From contig JACABE010000004.1 in assembly GCA_013377005.1 (NCBI GenBank), positions 1 to 64,000 on the forward strand: DNA of 64,000 nucleotides, written 5' to 3'. Shown here one piece after another: positions 55,041-64,000 of this stretch. Both the position numbers and the translations under genes were made by a program. Numbering within the stretch: the first letter of the stretch is position 1; each line of letters starts with the position of its first letter. The notes under the pieces are model-generated. The model did not search any database, was not told where the DNA came from, and was given only the letters and a program-made list of their open reading frames with translations. Source of the DNA: Bacteroidota bacterium (lineage in GTDB: Bacteria > Bacteroidota > Bacteroidia > Bacteroidales > JACABE01).

Positions 55041-56444
55041 TTAATTAAATTTTATTTTTCTTAATGCAAAAAAACTCATTTTTATAAGCAATAGCCCATG
55101 TTTAAAACGACTAATCTGAGTTGAACCATATTCCCGATCTCGATATCTAATAATAATTTCAGTAATTTTTAAGTTTTGCTTAGCAGCTCCAAATAGCAAA
55201 TCAAAATCACCAAATGGGTCAAAATCACCAAAATAATGCCGATTTGCTTTAATGGTTTCATAATCACACTTAAATAACACCTTGGTGCCACATAACGTAT
55301 CTTTAAGTCGTTGCCCAAGTATGTATGTAAAAAACATGCCAAAAAACTTATTTGCAATTAGATTTAGAAATCGCATTGCATTTTTATTCATTGGATATAC
55401 TAACCGACAACCATTGATAAATTCACCTTTATTATATCGAAGAGCATCATAAAATTTTGGTAATTCTTCAGGAGGCATGGTTAAATCAGCATCTAAAATC
55501 ATCAATATATCACCCGACGCAACATCAAAAGCTTCGCGAACTGCATTACCCTTTCCTTTTGCTGTTTGTTTAAGAGCTTTAATATCGTTATTTGGATAAG
55601 CTTGTTGTATTCTAAGTATCTCTTCATACGTATTATCAACAGAATTTCCCTCAATAAAAATAAATTCTTGATGAGTTCCAAAATTTGGGGTACGCAAAAT
55701 TGCATTTTCAATATTTCCGTGTTCGTTACGTGCAGGAACGATAATACTAACACTATACTGAGTATCATCAACCAGTAGTGGGCGAGCTATTTGAATATTA
55801 ATTAAATCTAATTGATTAAGAAGTGGTAGATTTGCAAATATAGTATTGAAAAGCCAACTTAACAATGGAATATTCTTTGGAAGTAGAATTTTCTTTTCTA
55901 TTTTAATTGTCTGAAAACCTTCTAAATTTAGAATATTTTCTACGTCTTTTACTGAAAACCAATTCTGAGAAGGTTGTTTTTGTTTTAATCCCAAAAATTC
56001 AACAAATTTCATAATAGGCTCCCAAATAAAATTATGCTGCGAAATAACAATACGAGTTTGAGAATGGCAAAGTTTTCTAATGTTTTGAAAAGCTTTCTGA
56101 GCATCCCATAAGCAACAAAGCAAATCACTGATTATAATATAATCAAATTTCTCTGAGAGCTGCATCTCTTCAATATCATCCACATAAAAACGAATATTTG
56201 GATATTTAAGTTTCGCTATTTCTATTGTATTTGGAGCAAAATCAATTCCTACTTTTTCTGTAGCTTTTATTGAATTAAGTAAATCACCTGTACTACAACC
56301 TATTTCTAATATTTTTTTATTATCAGGAATAATAAAAGATATGTATTTTTCTATTGAACGATGATAAAATCTATTTCTTTGATTCCATTTTTGACGTTTG
56401 TTTGCAGTATTATTAAAAAAAAGATGTATATCGCTCTTTTTCAT
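55041..56444 (-). CDS. Methyltransferase-glycosyltransferase (GT2) fusion
   Basis: This 467-residue protein is a fusion. Residues 1 to about 215 are a class I SAM methyltransferase (KKILEIGCSTGDLLNSI at 43-59, then FDYIIISDLLCCLWD). Residues about 228-467 are a GT2 glycosyltransferase (SVSIIVPARNEHGNI, EFIFIEGNSVDNTYEE, LMILDADLTMPPEELP, FINGCRLVYPM, KDTLCGTKVLFK, FGDFDLLFGAAK). The GT2 half resembles polyprenyl-phosphate sugar synthases. The two halves may modify one lipid-linked sugar, or the methyltransferase may cap a surface glycan. It is 62 bp from the GT-C-type gene upstream on the same strand. Confidence 0.87.
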   Translation of the reverse strand: MKKSDIHLFFNNTANKRQKWNQRNRFYHRSIEKYISFIIPDNKKILEIGCSTGDLLNSIKATEKVGIDFAPNTIEIAKLKYPNIRFYVDDIEEMQLSEKFDYIIISDLLCCLWDAQKAFQNIRKLCHSQTRIVISQHNFIWEPIMKFVEFLGLKQKQPSQNWFSVKDVENILNLEGFQTIKIEKKILLPKNIPLLSWLFNTIFANLPLLNQLDLINIQIARPLLVDDTQYSVSIIVPARNEHGNIENAILRTPNFGTHQEFIFIEGNSVDNTYEEILRIQQAYPNNDIKALKQTAKGKGNAVREAFDVASGDILMILDADLTMPPEELPKFYDALRYNKGEFINGCRLVYPMNKNAMRFLNLIANKFFGMFFTYILGQRLKDTLCGTKVLFKCDYETIKANRHYFGDFDPFGDFDLLFGAAKQNLKITEIIIRYRDREYGSTQISRFKHGLLLIKMSFFALRKIKFN

Positions 56445-56506
56445 TTATTTGTATTATTTCATTTTCTTTATCAACACTCAGTATTCAAGAATAAAACACT
56501 ATTGTT

Positions 56507-58507
56507 TTACTTTTTTAAGTTATATTTGCTCCAATCAATTTTATAAATTGTAGCAGGTTCATTTTCAATTTGCCCTGTTTGATTTACCAATCCAAAAATA
56601 TCAGGATATTTATCATTAATATAACCCATATAACGTTCAATTGTACTTATTGTATTGCCATCTTTCACATTGGGATTCACCCGAATATTTGCTGATAAAA
56701 CGTATGTAATATTGGCCTTTTTCCATAAATCAAGTAATGAATCTGCAATGTATAAAGTAGGAGGAGCCTTAGTTTCTTCAGCAATTTTTTTTAACTCATT
56801 TGGAGATGTTATTACTTTGATATCGTATTTACTCAATTCTTGGTAAAAAGCTTGCTTTTCTTGTTGAGGAACATTGGTAATAAAATAAAATTCATTATTT
56901 ATTGCTGCCCTTGCAACGTAATTACACCTAAATGATGCAACAAAATCCTGAGAAAGAGATACTCCTGAAAGTTTTGCTAAGGGAAAAGCCTCATAAGTTT
57001 TATTCTGTTTTTCCCATTTATCAATAAAAAAGTTAAAATCAGAAGTAGGAACACTAGTCACAGTCCAAAAAGGTTTACCTTTTGCGAAAATAGAGGACAT
57101 TGAACCTTTTCGACATGCTACAATCGCATCTTTAGGTAAATTACTCCCTGCCCATCGACTAGCTTGTAAATAATTTACCCAATCAGGCGTTAATCCACTA
57201 AATTCATTCTTTAACTTACTTGTTCTCGCTATTTGTAATTGAGTTTCTTTTAGCATACCCAATAGAGAAACAATAAGCAATAAAGGTAGTAGAAATAGAA
57301 AAAATCTTAAATTTTTAATTTTCCCAACATAATAAATTGAAGAAAAAATAATTAACCAAAGCATGGATACAAAAGGGATAATGAGCCTACCTTGATTCCA
57401 GAACACCTGTATTATTGTAAAGGTTGTCATTAAAGAAACACCTGCAATTAAAGCAATGAAAAAGATCAATCTATTCTTCCGAAAAGTGAAGAAAAGCCCC
57501 AAAATAGTTAACCCATATACAAGAATTGCCAAAAAAGAACTAGGTTCTGTCGGTGGCTCTGATTTGAAAAATCCGGAAATTGTATAAAAATGACTTGAAA
57601 GATACATTTTTGAATTTCCTAGAAATCTTATAAAAAGCCCAAAAATATCTTCTTTCCCATTCTGTGGATTATAAAAATCTTTATTAAGCAACCCAGAACT
57701 TTGACCAGCAAATTGAAGACTCCCGTCGCCCCATACTATGATTTTAAATAACTGAAAACATAAAATAAAACAACTAAAAAAAACAAAAGATAATAATAGA
57801 TTTTTCCATTGTTTACAAAACAAAAAATATCCACAAACTGCAATAATAGCAGAAAATCCAATACTACGAGTGAGAGACAATAATAATAAAGTAACTGCAA
57901 GCAATGCATGTCTTTTCAAGTCTTTCTTTAATTCAACTTTAGTTATGTTTTCTTTATCGAAAAAGTTTTTGGCAAAAACAAAAACCAACAATGAAAGCAT
58001 TAACATATAAAAAGCTTCGCTATATGTCTGACTCGCATAGTATAAAATATGTGAATTAACAGAAATCAAAAGCAAAACAATAAATGTGAGTGTAGCTGGT
58101 ATTCGTTTTCGTAATGAAAGAAAAGTAATTGTAAAAAAGCCCATTATACTTATCAAAGATAAAAGCTTCAATGGAAATAATGCAATTCCAAAAAAACGGA
58201 CTACTAAGCTTAACACAATGGGATAAAATGCACCCTGATAACTTGGATAATCAAAATGAGTTATAAAATTATAAGCACCCATTATATAAGTTGAATCATC
58301 ACCCGATAAACTAATACGGGGATCATATAGCTGAGAGCTTACAAATAATGTTATTGCAAAAAGTATTCCAAAAATTATTGTAAGTTTTGACTCAAAGAAA
58401 CTATCAATTTCCTCAATAAGTGAAACTGAAGTTTTGGGAGTGTGCTGTTTTTTTATCGATTTAACTGCCAAATTGGATTGTGAAGAGTTCTGCTTTTTAA
58501 CCATCAT
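56507..58507 (-). CDS. GT-C-type membrane glycosyltransferase-like protein
   Basis: This 666-residue inner-membrane protein has a basic N-terminal cytosolic segment (1-40), about 11-12 helices (about 42-430), and a periplasmic tail of about 230 residues. The first loop carries ISLSGDDSTYIMGAYN (Asp70/Asp71) followed by the SYQGAFYPIVLSLVVRFFG pattern, matching GT39/ArnT-like enzymes that use polyprenyl-phosphate sugars. Acceptor is unknown. It lies upstream of the methyltransferase-GT2 fusion, which could make its donor. Confidence 0.8.
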   Translation of the reverse strand: MMVKKQNSSQSNLAVKSIKKQHTPKTSVSLIEEIDSFFESKLTIIFGILFAITLFVSSQLYDPRISLSGDDSTYIMGAYNFITHFDYPSYQGAFYPIVLSLVVRFFGIALFPLKLLSLISIMGFFTITFLSLRKRIPATLTFIVLLLISVNSHILYYASQTYSEAFYMLMLSLLVFVFAKNFFDKENITKVELKKDLKRHALLAVTLLLLSLTRSIGFSAIIAVCGYFLFCKQWKNLLLSFVFFSCFILCFQLFKIIVWGDGSLQFAGQSSGLLNKDFYNPQNGKEDIFGLFIRFLGNSKMYLSSHFYTISGFFKSEPPTEPSSFLAILVYGLTILGLFFTFRKNRLIFFIALIAGVSLMTTFTIIQVFWNQGRLIIPFVSMLWLIIFSSIYYVGKIKNLRFFLFLLPLLLIVSLLGMLKETQLQIARTSKLKNEFSGLTPDWVNYLQASRWAGSNLPKDAIVACRKGSMSSIFAKGKPFWTVTSVPTSDFNFFIDKWEKQNKTYEAFPLAKLSGVSLSQDFVASFRCNYVARAAINNEFYFITNVPQQEKQAFYQELSKYDIKVITSPNELKKIAEETKAPPTLYIADSLLDLWKKANITYVLSANIRVNPNVKDGNTISTIERYMGYINDKYPDIFGLVNQTGQIENEPATIYKIDWSKYNLKK

Positions 58508-58628
58508 TATTAAAATAAATTTCTATTTATGAGCTTTATTTAAGCTAATTCCATTGATTATATAACAGGTAATTATTAAAATATAATATTCTTAAAACAG
58601 CCCTTTATATAACCTTAAGCAAAAGAAA

Positions 58629-59339
58629 TTATTCTTCACCACCACCACCTTGTAAAGCTTTCACCTCTTCTTGAAAAGCTTCCATAGTAGTTTCTACATA
58701 GTCAGAAGGAATTAAAAAATCTATTTCTTTAACTTTCCCTTTTTCTACCGTTTTTGCAAGACCTTTGATTGTAATTTTTGGTGTTACTACCTCATATTCA
58801 AGAGCAACTCCATTTAATCCATGAAACATTTCATTTCCAAAATTAACTAAATCAGATCCTAATTCGTCAGTGTAATAAACTGTAATTTTTGCAGAACTTG
58901 CTTCTTCTTCATCTTCTTTAGGAGCTGATGTAATTTCTGCTTTTTTAGCTTTATATCCTAAAATATCTTTAGTTTCATCAAGGTATTTTATAACAGTACC
59001 TTTGTTATCTTTTTCAATTTCTTCTTGTTTTTTAACTATTAAATATTTTTTCAATCCATAAGCAGACAAATTCATCAAAACAGAAACTTTTTTAAGATCT
59101 CCATTGGTAATAACTGTTGCAGGACCTTGTTCTGTTAAAGTTAGATTTTCATATATTTTAATAGTGCTTTCTTTGGGCATTTGAGCAATTTGAGCAGGTT
59201 CCAGTCCGTCACCACTATATTTCATTTCGTAAGTAATGGTTCCTTTAAACGTTTTTGCTTTTTTTTGTGCAAAACTTGAAGAAGTAATTGCTACAAAAAT
59301 AGCCATCAAAACTAAACCGATTTTTAATGTGTTTTTCAT
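58629..59339 (-). CDS. Exported protein of unknown function
   Basis: This 236-residue protein has a signal peptide (1 to about 24, SSSFAQ-KKA). The mature part is beta-rich (KTFKGTITYEMKYSGDG, LDETKDILGYKAKKAEIT, KITVYYTDELGS) and ends in ALQGGGGEE. The repeated strand pattern and the TKDILGYKAKKA segment recall DUF4412-like proteins, but I cannot confirm this. It probably resides in the periplasm. A near-consensus promoter lies at 59388-59417, so it seems independently expressed. Confidence 0.72.
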   Translation of the reverse strand: MKNTLKIGLVLMAIFVAITSSSFAQKKAKTFKGTITYEMKYSGDGLEPAQIAQMPKESTIKIYENLTLTEQGPATVITNGDLKKVSVLMNLSAYGLKKYLIVKKQEEIEKDNKGTVIKYLDETKDILGYKAKKAEITSAPKEDEEEASSAKITVYYTDELGSDLVNFGNEMFHGLNGVALEYEVVTPKITIKGLAKTVEKGKVKEIDFLIPSDYVETTMEAFQEEVKALQGGGGEE

Positions 59340-59387
59340 AATATTTCTATAGTATTAATAAATAATTCATTTTCTTTTAACCGAATG

Positions 59388-59417
59388 CAAAAATATATAT
59401 TTTTTTGATAGTTACAA
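59388..59417 (-). promoter_or_regulatory. Strong Bacteroidota-type promoter
   Basis: On the minus strand, TTG (59415-59417) is followed after 19 bp by TATTTTTG (59388-59395), an optimal spacing. It is 48 bp upstream of the exported-protein gene start at 59339. Confidence 0.68.
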
Positions 59418-59548
59418 TAAATTTTAAATTTTGTTTCTTTTATACAAAGATTGTGCCGAAAAATCTAATTTGCTTAAAATCTTCTATGAGAGCAAAGATT
59501 GATAGAAAAGAATAATAAAGCCTAAATTGAGAACGTAATAATTAGAAA

Positions 59549-60868
59549 TTAATATTTCAGCCATTTCCACAACTCTCTGTAACTTGCTTTTTTTCCGTAC
59601 ATTAATATACCTGTTCGGTAAATTTTCCCAGCAAACCATGTAGTTGCGATAAAACCTAATATTAATAATCCCATTGATAAATAAACTTGCTCAACAGGAA
59701 CACCAAACGGTATTCGCACCATCATTATAATGGGAGAGGTTAAAGGAATGATTGATAACCAAAATGCTACCGGTCCATCTGGGTTGTTAATTACAAAATT
59801 AGACATTATTATTGCAAAAAGCAAAGGTATTGTAATTGGCAGCATAAATTGTTGTGTATCAGCCTCACTATCAACAGCTGCTCCAATGGAAGCAAATAAA
59901 CTAGCATATAGCAAATAACCAGCTAAAAAGTAAAAAAGAAACTGTATAATCATCAAACCATAATTTATATCGAATAATCCAGCAATTAATTCCTTAAATT
60001 CTTGATTTTGTAACTTTTGCAATTGAAATTGATCAGCTGAAGGTATTTTTTGTCCTGCATCAAAAGCTTGTTCTGTTTTTGGAGTTTTAAAAACATCGGG
60101 TTTAGCTATTTGTAATGAAGTAATTATAAAAAATGTAAGTAGAATCCACAATAAAAATTGGGTTAAACCCACTAATGCTATTCCAACAATTTTTCCCATC
60201 ATCAATTGAAATGGTTTTACTGATGAAACAATAACTTCTACAATTCGGCTTGTTTTTTCTTCAATTACACCACGCATTACTTGAGCCCCATACATAAAAA
60301 TAAAAAAGTAAATCAAAATACCAGAGAATATTCCCAAGGCTGTTTTTATTTCAGTATAACTCTTTTTCCCTGTCCTAATATCTTCTGTATTAAGTTTAAT
60401 ATTAGTACGATTAATCAAATCATAATCTTCTTTTGAAATATTGTGAGCACTAATTAAAAGATTATTTTTAAGTATTGTTTGCATAGCATTGGAAATATAA
60501 CTTTGGGTAACAATACCTGGAGATTTATCAGAATAATACATAACTGCATGATCAGGTATAGAATTGGAAGGCTTATAAACGTACAAAACGGCAGAGTATT
60601 TTTCTTTTGGAAGATCTTCTTTTGCCTTTTCCAAATCAGCTTCATATACAAAAAAAACTTTGTCAGTGGATTCAAATTTATCAACAAAAATGCCAGTTTC
60701 GTCAACCACAGAAACTACTTTTTTTTCATCACTCATGGTTGCTAAGAAAAACGGTACTATCCATATAGAAGCCATTAACACTGGGCCTAAAATGGTCATG
60801 ATGATAAAAGATTTCTTTTTAACCCTGCTTAAATACTCACGTTGGATAATGAGTCGTATTTTTTTCAT
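59549..60868 (-). CDS. ABC-2-type transporter permease (NatB-like)
   Basis: This 439-residue membrane permease has helix 1 at about 20-45 (SFIIMTILGPVLMASIWIVPFF), a large extracytoplasmic domain (about 48-175), then five or so helices (about 180-425). Family features include the IIQREYLSRVKKKSF start, the RGVIEEKTSRIVEVIVSSVKPFQLMMGKIVGI segment, and LTSPIIMMVRIPFG. Such exporters move ions, drugs or lipopeptides; the substrate is unknown. It is 19 bp from the ATPase gene and clearly its partner. Confidence 0.9.
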   Translation of the reverse strand: MKKIRLIIQREYLSRVKKKSFIIMTILGPVLMASIWIVPFFLATMSDEKKVVSVVDETGIFVDKFESTDKVFFVYEADLEKAKEDLPKEKYSAVLYVYKPSNSIPDHAVMYYSDKSPGIVTQSYISNAMQTILKNNLLISAHNISKEDYDLINRTNIKLNTEDIRTGKKSYTEIKTALGIFSGILIYFFIFMYGAQVMRGVIEEKTSRIVEVIVSSVKPFQLMMGKIVGIALVGLTQFLLWILLTFFIITSLQIAKPDVFKTPKTEQAFDAGQKIPSADQFQLQKLQNQEFKELIAGLFDINYGLMIIQFLFYFLAGYLLYASLFASIGAAVDSEADTQQFMLPITIPLLFAIIMSNFVINNPDGPVAFWLSIIPLTSPIIMMVRIPFGVPVEQVYLSMGLLILGFIATTWFAGKIYRTGILMYGKKASYRELWKWLKY

Positions 60869-60887
60869 TTTGTAGAATTTTAGAGGA

Positions 60888-61808
60888 TTATATCTTTTGT
60901 TCGTTTACTTTTTGAATAAAAATATCATTCATCGTTGGCAGAATTTCATTAAAAGAAACTATTTTTAAATGAGGTATAATACTTTGTATTAAATCGTTGG
61001 GAGTAGCAGAAGTTGGTATCTTAATCTGAGCTTTCGACACATCATTTTGTGACACATTACCCAATATTTCGAAAGCTTGTGGCAAAAAGTTATTAAAATC
61101 CGCCGAATATCCGTGGTATCCTATTTCAAAAATATTAGCTTTGTAAGTATTTTTGATTTCGTGAACCTTACCATCTAAAATCTTTTCGGATTTATTGATA
61201 AGAGCAATATTATCACATAATTCTTCAACTGATGACATATTGTGTGTAGAAAAAATGAAAGTTGCACCATTGTTTTTTAAATTAAGAATCTCTTCTTTCA
61301 GCAAATTCACATTAATAGGGTCAAAACCACTAAAAGGCTCATCAAAAATAAGTAATTTGGGGTCATGTAGAATTGTTACAATAAATTGAATTTTTTGCTG
61401 CATTCCTTTTGAAAGCTCTTCTACTTTTTTGTTCCACCAATCAAGTATATCAAACTTTTCGAACCAATATTTTAATTTTTTTAAAGCTTCTGGTTTTGAA
61501 ACACCTTTTAATTGAGCAAGATACAAAGCCTGTTCGCCAACTTTCATCTTTTTATATAAACCACGTTCTTCCGGTAAATATCCAATGAGTGAAATATGTT
61601 TTGGGCAAAGTTTTTGTCCGGCAAAAAACAACTCTCCTTCATCTGGTGCAGTTATTTGATTGATAATCCGAATCAATGAAGTTTTTCCTGCACCATTTGG
61701 ACCTAAAAGGCCAAAGATACTTTGTTCGGGAACATCAATACTTACATTTTTCAATGCAGTATGCGCTGCATAGTTTTTAGTAATATTATGAGCTGAAAAT
61801 AAATACAT
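60888..61808 (-). CDS. ABC transporter ATP-binding protein (NatA-like)
   Basis: This 306-residue cytosolic ATPase has Walker A GPNGAGKT (36-43), a Q-loop region (IGYLPEERGLYKKMKVGEQ), signature LSKGMQQKIQ, Walker B LLIFDEPFSGFDP, and H-loop FSTHNMSSVE. The C-terminal 80 or so residues form the DUF4162-like accessory domain of this subfamily. It pairs with the permease 19 bp downstream. It sits 69 bp after dnaJ on the same strand; the gap lacks an evident promoter, so heat-shock co-expression is possible. Confidence 0.94.
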   Translation of the reverse strand: MYLFSAHNITKNYAAHTALKNVSIDVPEQSIFGLLGPNGAGKTSLIRIINQITAPDEGELFFAGQKLCPKHISLIGYLPEERGLYKKMKVGEQALYLAQLKGVSKPEALKKLKYWFEKFDILDWWNKKVEELSKGMQQKIQFIVTILHDPKLLIFDEPFSGFDPINVNLLKEEILNLKNNGATFIFSTHNMSSVEELCDNIALINKSEKILDGKVHEIKNTYKANIFEIGYHGYSADFNNFLPQAFEILGNVSQNDVSKAQIKIPTSATPNDLIQSIIPHLKIVSFNEILPTMNDIFIQKVNEQKI

Positions 61809-61877
61809 AAAACCAGTTTGTAAAGTTCATAAAATAAACCTATTAAAATTTTTCAGTAAAAATCAGCGAAAAAAATA

Positions 61878-63029
61878 TTATTGAAAATACTCCCTCATCC
61901 TTTCAAAGAATCCTTTGTCTTTGATGTCCGGATCAGGTTTAAAATTAGGTGACGAAGCTAATTTTTCCATTATTACTTTTTCTTCTTTGCTTAAATGTCT
62001 TGGAGTCCATACATTTACATTGATAAGTAAATCGCCTCTTCCATAAGCATTAATATCAGGCAATCCTTTTCCTTTCAAACGCAATACTTTACCAGCTTGT
62101 GTCCCTGCATCAATTTTTATTTTAACCTTACCTTCAATGGTAGGAATTTCAACACTTGTGCCTAATGCTACTTCAGGAATACTCATATAATGATCATATA
62201 AGAGATTATTCCCATCTCTTTTAAGCAGAGAATGTTCAATTTCTTCAACTAAAACGATTAAATCTCCATTAACACCTCCACGTGCTGCTGCATTTCCTCT
62301 TCCGCCTACTGATAATTGCATACCATCCTGTACTCCAGCAGGAATATTTAATGTTATCACTTCTTCGCCCTGAGTAATACCATTTCCGGCACATTCAGGA
62401 CATTTATGATTGATTATCTGGCCTTCACCACCACAGGCAGGGCATGCAGAAGAAGTTTGCATCTGTCCCAAAATTGTATTGGTAATACGCGTAACCTGAC
62501 CACTTCCATGGCAAGTTGAACAGGTTGAATAACCTGAACCATCTTTTGCGCCTGTACCTTTACATGGCTTACAATCAATATATTTATTTACTTTTATCTT
62601 CTTTTCAACACCTTTGGCAATTTCTTCTAAAGTAAGTTTTACTTTCACCCTTAGGTTTGAACCTCTGTTAACTCTGCGTCCACGTGAACGACCACCACCA
62701 AAGCCACCAAAACCACCGCCAAAAGCACCTTCAAAGATATCTCCAAAATGACTGAATATATCATCCATATTCATTCCACCACCTCCACCAAAGCCAGCAT
62801 TGTTTCCTAATCCTGCATGGCCATATTGGTCGTAACGAGCACGTTTTTCTTTATGACTAAGCACTTCATAAGCTTCGGCAGCTTCTTTAAAATTTTCTTC
62901 GGATTTTTTATCTCCCGGATTTTTATCAGGATGAAATTGTATTGCTTTTTGGCGATATGCTTTTTTTAATTCTGCTTCAGTAGCGTTTTTTGAAACGCCC
63001 AATATTTCATAGTAATCTCTTTTCGTCAT
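61878..63029 (-). CDS. dnaJ: Chaperone protein DnaJ
   Basis: This 383-residue Hsp40 stimulates DnaK ATPase and delivers unfolded clients. The J domain has HPD at 33-35, followed by a Gly/Phe-rich stretch (about 75-118). The zinc region has all four CxxCxGxG motifs: [24 protein letters not shown] and CPECAGNG. The C-terminal client-binding domain covers about 215-365. It lies 24 bp after grpE on the same strand. Confidence 0.97.
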   Translation of the reverse strand: MTKRDYYEILGVSKNATEAELKKAYRQKAIQFHPDKNPGDKKSEENFKEAAEAYEVLSHKEKRARYDQYGHAGLGNNAGFGGGGGMNMDDIFSHFGDIFEGAFGGGFGGFGGGRSRGRRVNRGSNLRVKVKLTLEEIAKGVEKKIKVNKYIDCKPCKGTGAKDGSGYSTCSTCHGSGQVTRITNTILGQMQTSSACPACGGEGQIINHKCPECAGNGITQGEEVITLNIPAGVQDGMQLSVGGRGNAAARGGVNGDLIVLVEEIEHSLLKRDGNNLLYDHYMSIPEVALGTSVEIPTIEGKVKIKIDAGTQAGKVLRLKGKGLPDINAYGRGDLLINVNVWTPRHLSKEEKVIMEKLASSPNFKPDPDIKDKGFFERMREYFQ

Positions 63030-63053
63030 TTTAAATATTCGTTTACTTTCTTA

Positions 63054-63659
63054 TTAATTTGCAACTACAACTTTAGCATGGCGAATTACTTTATCATGTA
63101 AATAATAGCCTTTTACAACCTCATCAAATACTTTTCCTTTATCTTCTTCTTTGGATGCAGGCATTTGAGCAATTGCATCATGTAATTCAGGATCAAAGAT
63201 ACTTCCAATACTTTCCATCGCTTTTAATCCCTTTTGGGTTAAAACATTTTGCAGTTTGTTATAAATCAACTCTACGCCTTCGCGTAATACATTCGTATTT
63301 TCATTCGGTTCAATTGCTTTTAAAGCTCTCTCAAAATCGTCAAGTACAGGTAATAAACTTACAATCATTTCCTCAGAAGCAGTTTTGCTTAACTCAACAC
63401 GTTCTTTTGATGTACGTTTGCGATAATTATCAAATTCAGAATATAATCGAAGATATTTGTCGTTGGTTTCAACCAATTTAGTGCCTAAATCATTGATAGT
63501 GTCTTCAAGTTTTTCCTTCTCTGTTTTCTTGCTTTCATTTTTAATTTTATCTTTTTTCTTATCTTTTTCATTCACAGAATCCTGCAAGTTTTCTTCCGAA
63601 AATTCTTTTTCCTTTTGTTTCTTTTCTTTGTCGGACATATCTTTAAATATTTTAAACAT
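63054..63659 (-). CDS. grpE: Nucleotide exchange factor GrpE
   Basis: This 201-residue DnaK exchange factor has a highly charged, lysine/glutamate-rich N-terminus (1-55) and a long coiled coil (about 50-110, LVETNDKYLRLYSEFDNYRKRTSKE). The beta domain contains GLKAMESIGSIFDPELHDAIAQMP and ends GYYLHDKVIRHAKVVV. A second ATG (63638, MSDKEKK) would give 194 residues, and the choice is unclear. A minus-strand -7 type box (TACTTTTG) lies at 63762-63769. No CIRCE element was found upstream. dnaK is not in the window. Confidence 0.95.
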   Translation of the reverse strand: MFKIFKDMSDKEKKQKEKEFSEENLQDSVNEKDKKKDKIKNESKKTEKEKLEDTINDLGTKLVETNDKYLRLYSEFDNYRKRTSKERVELSKTASEEMIVSLLPVLDDFERALKAIEPNENTNVLREGVELIYNKLQNVLTQKGLKAMESIGSIFDPELHDAIAQMPASKEEDKGKVFDEVVKGYYLHDKVIRHAKVVVAN

Positions 63660-63849
63660 TAAATTTCATGGTTATTGATACTCTGCCCTATCAAAAACAC
63701 TGCCATATTTGAAAAATCTGACAAATTGACAGTCATTAAGTTGTTTTTAATAATTAGCTGACAAAAGTAGTATTTTTTATTGATTGATAGTATTTTGATG
63801 TTTGTATATTTTTATAAAATTGTTTAAAAACATATCATTATATAAAAGA

Positions 63850-63887
63850 AAAAACGTTCAATCTGTGACATTTGACTGAACGTTTTT
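63850..63887. terminator. Hairpin terminator
   Basis: AAAAACGTTCA (63850-63860) pairs perfectly with TGAACGTTTTT (63877-63887) across a 16-nt loop. It lies 29 bp beyond the stop of the minus-strand gene cut by the window end, and is flanked by A and T runs. Confidence 0.75.
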
Positions 63888-63915
63888 GTTTTATAACCAA
63901 AGTATTTTAAAAAGC

Positions 63916-64000
63916 TTACCTTCTTATAATAGTTTTTCTATAAATATTATTGTTTGATTTGATGACTACAACATAACTACCTGATGCAAAGTTTTTCATA
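63916..64000 (-). CDS. C-terminus of a T9SS type A sorting-domain protein (partial)
   Basis: Reading the minus strand from the window edge to the TAA at 63916-63918 gives 27 residues: KNFASGSYVVVI, then KSNNNIYRKTIIRR and stop. The SGSYVVVI strand and the basic KTIIRR ending are the hallmark of a type A T9SS sorting tail, which is the same pattern seen in the 1093-residue protein at 6777. The rest of the gene lies beyond 64000, so its function is unknown. A terminator follows at 63850-63887. Confidence 0.8.
   Translation of the reverse strand, partial: MKNFASGSYVVVIKSNNNIYRKTIIRR

Noticed and set aside
63660-63850. Search for a CIRCE (HrcA) operator upstream of grpE
   Set aside because: No TTAGCACTC-N9-GAGTGCTAA or close variant is present; only a -7 type box was seen.

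Overview
The window is AT-rich chromosomal DNA from a member of the Bacteroidota, most likely an uncultured environmental Bacteroidia. Evidence for this: four secreted proteins carry type IX secretion (T9SS) sorting tails (two type B/CHU_C, two type A, one of these cut by the window end); several upstream regions carry the Bacteroidota promoter pattern TTG-N(16-22)-TAnnTTTG; and there is a MurF-alanine racemase fusion, a LysM/periplasmic-binding-protein fusion, a group II GGGP synthase and a futalosine-pathway MqnC. I found no rRNA, tRNA, CRISPR array or insertion sequence.

Layout. 0-10 kb: two very large T9SS cargo proteins, a Rieske-like lipoprotein that has lost most cluster ligands, S-adenosylhomocysteinase (ahcY), and a lipoprotein joining an FN3-like domain to a CpeT-like domain. 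10-18 kb: EamA transporter, GGGP synthase, membrane-anchored AraC regulator, a trmN6-rimM pair, riboflavin synthase, and another T9SS protein. 18.5-21.2 kb: an accessory island with an RloA/RloB (AbiL-like) pair and an 11-unit 21-bp minisatellite. 21-25 kb: mqnC, leucyl aminopeptidase, pdxA. 25-36.7 kb: an envelope-sugar region with the MurF-Alr fusion, two polyprenyl-phosphate-type GT2 enzymes, a GH-like lipoprotein and three large polytopic membrane proteins. 36.8-54.9 kb: mostly housekeeping (purQ, rnhB, class IV aminotransferase, two MFS transporters, CvfB-like S1 protein, M28 and M23 peptidases, mnmA, guaA, LysM-PBP, lolA, ftsK). 55-58.5 kb: a methyltransferase-GT2 fusion and a GT-C membrane protein. 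58.6-64 kb: an exported protein, an ABC exporter pair, dnaJ, grpE, and the C-terminus of one more T9SS type A protein.

Many genes suggest cell-surface work: T9SS cargo, lipoproteins, wall synthesis and trimming (MurF-Alr, M23, LysM), and polyprenyl-linked sugar transfer. The most distinctive items are the RloA/RloB pair beside the minisatellite, the ligand-depleted Rieske-like lipoprotein, the CpeT lipoprotein in a non-phototroph setting, and the GT2/GT-C/GH cluster, which could be an uncharacterised surface glycosylation pathway. No database search was possible; family names rest on motif and architecture recognition.
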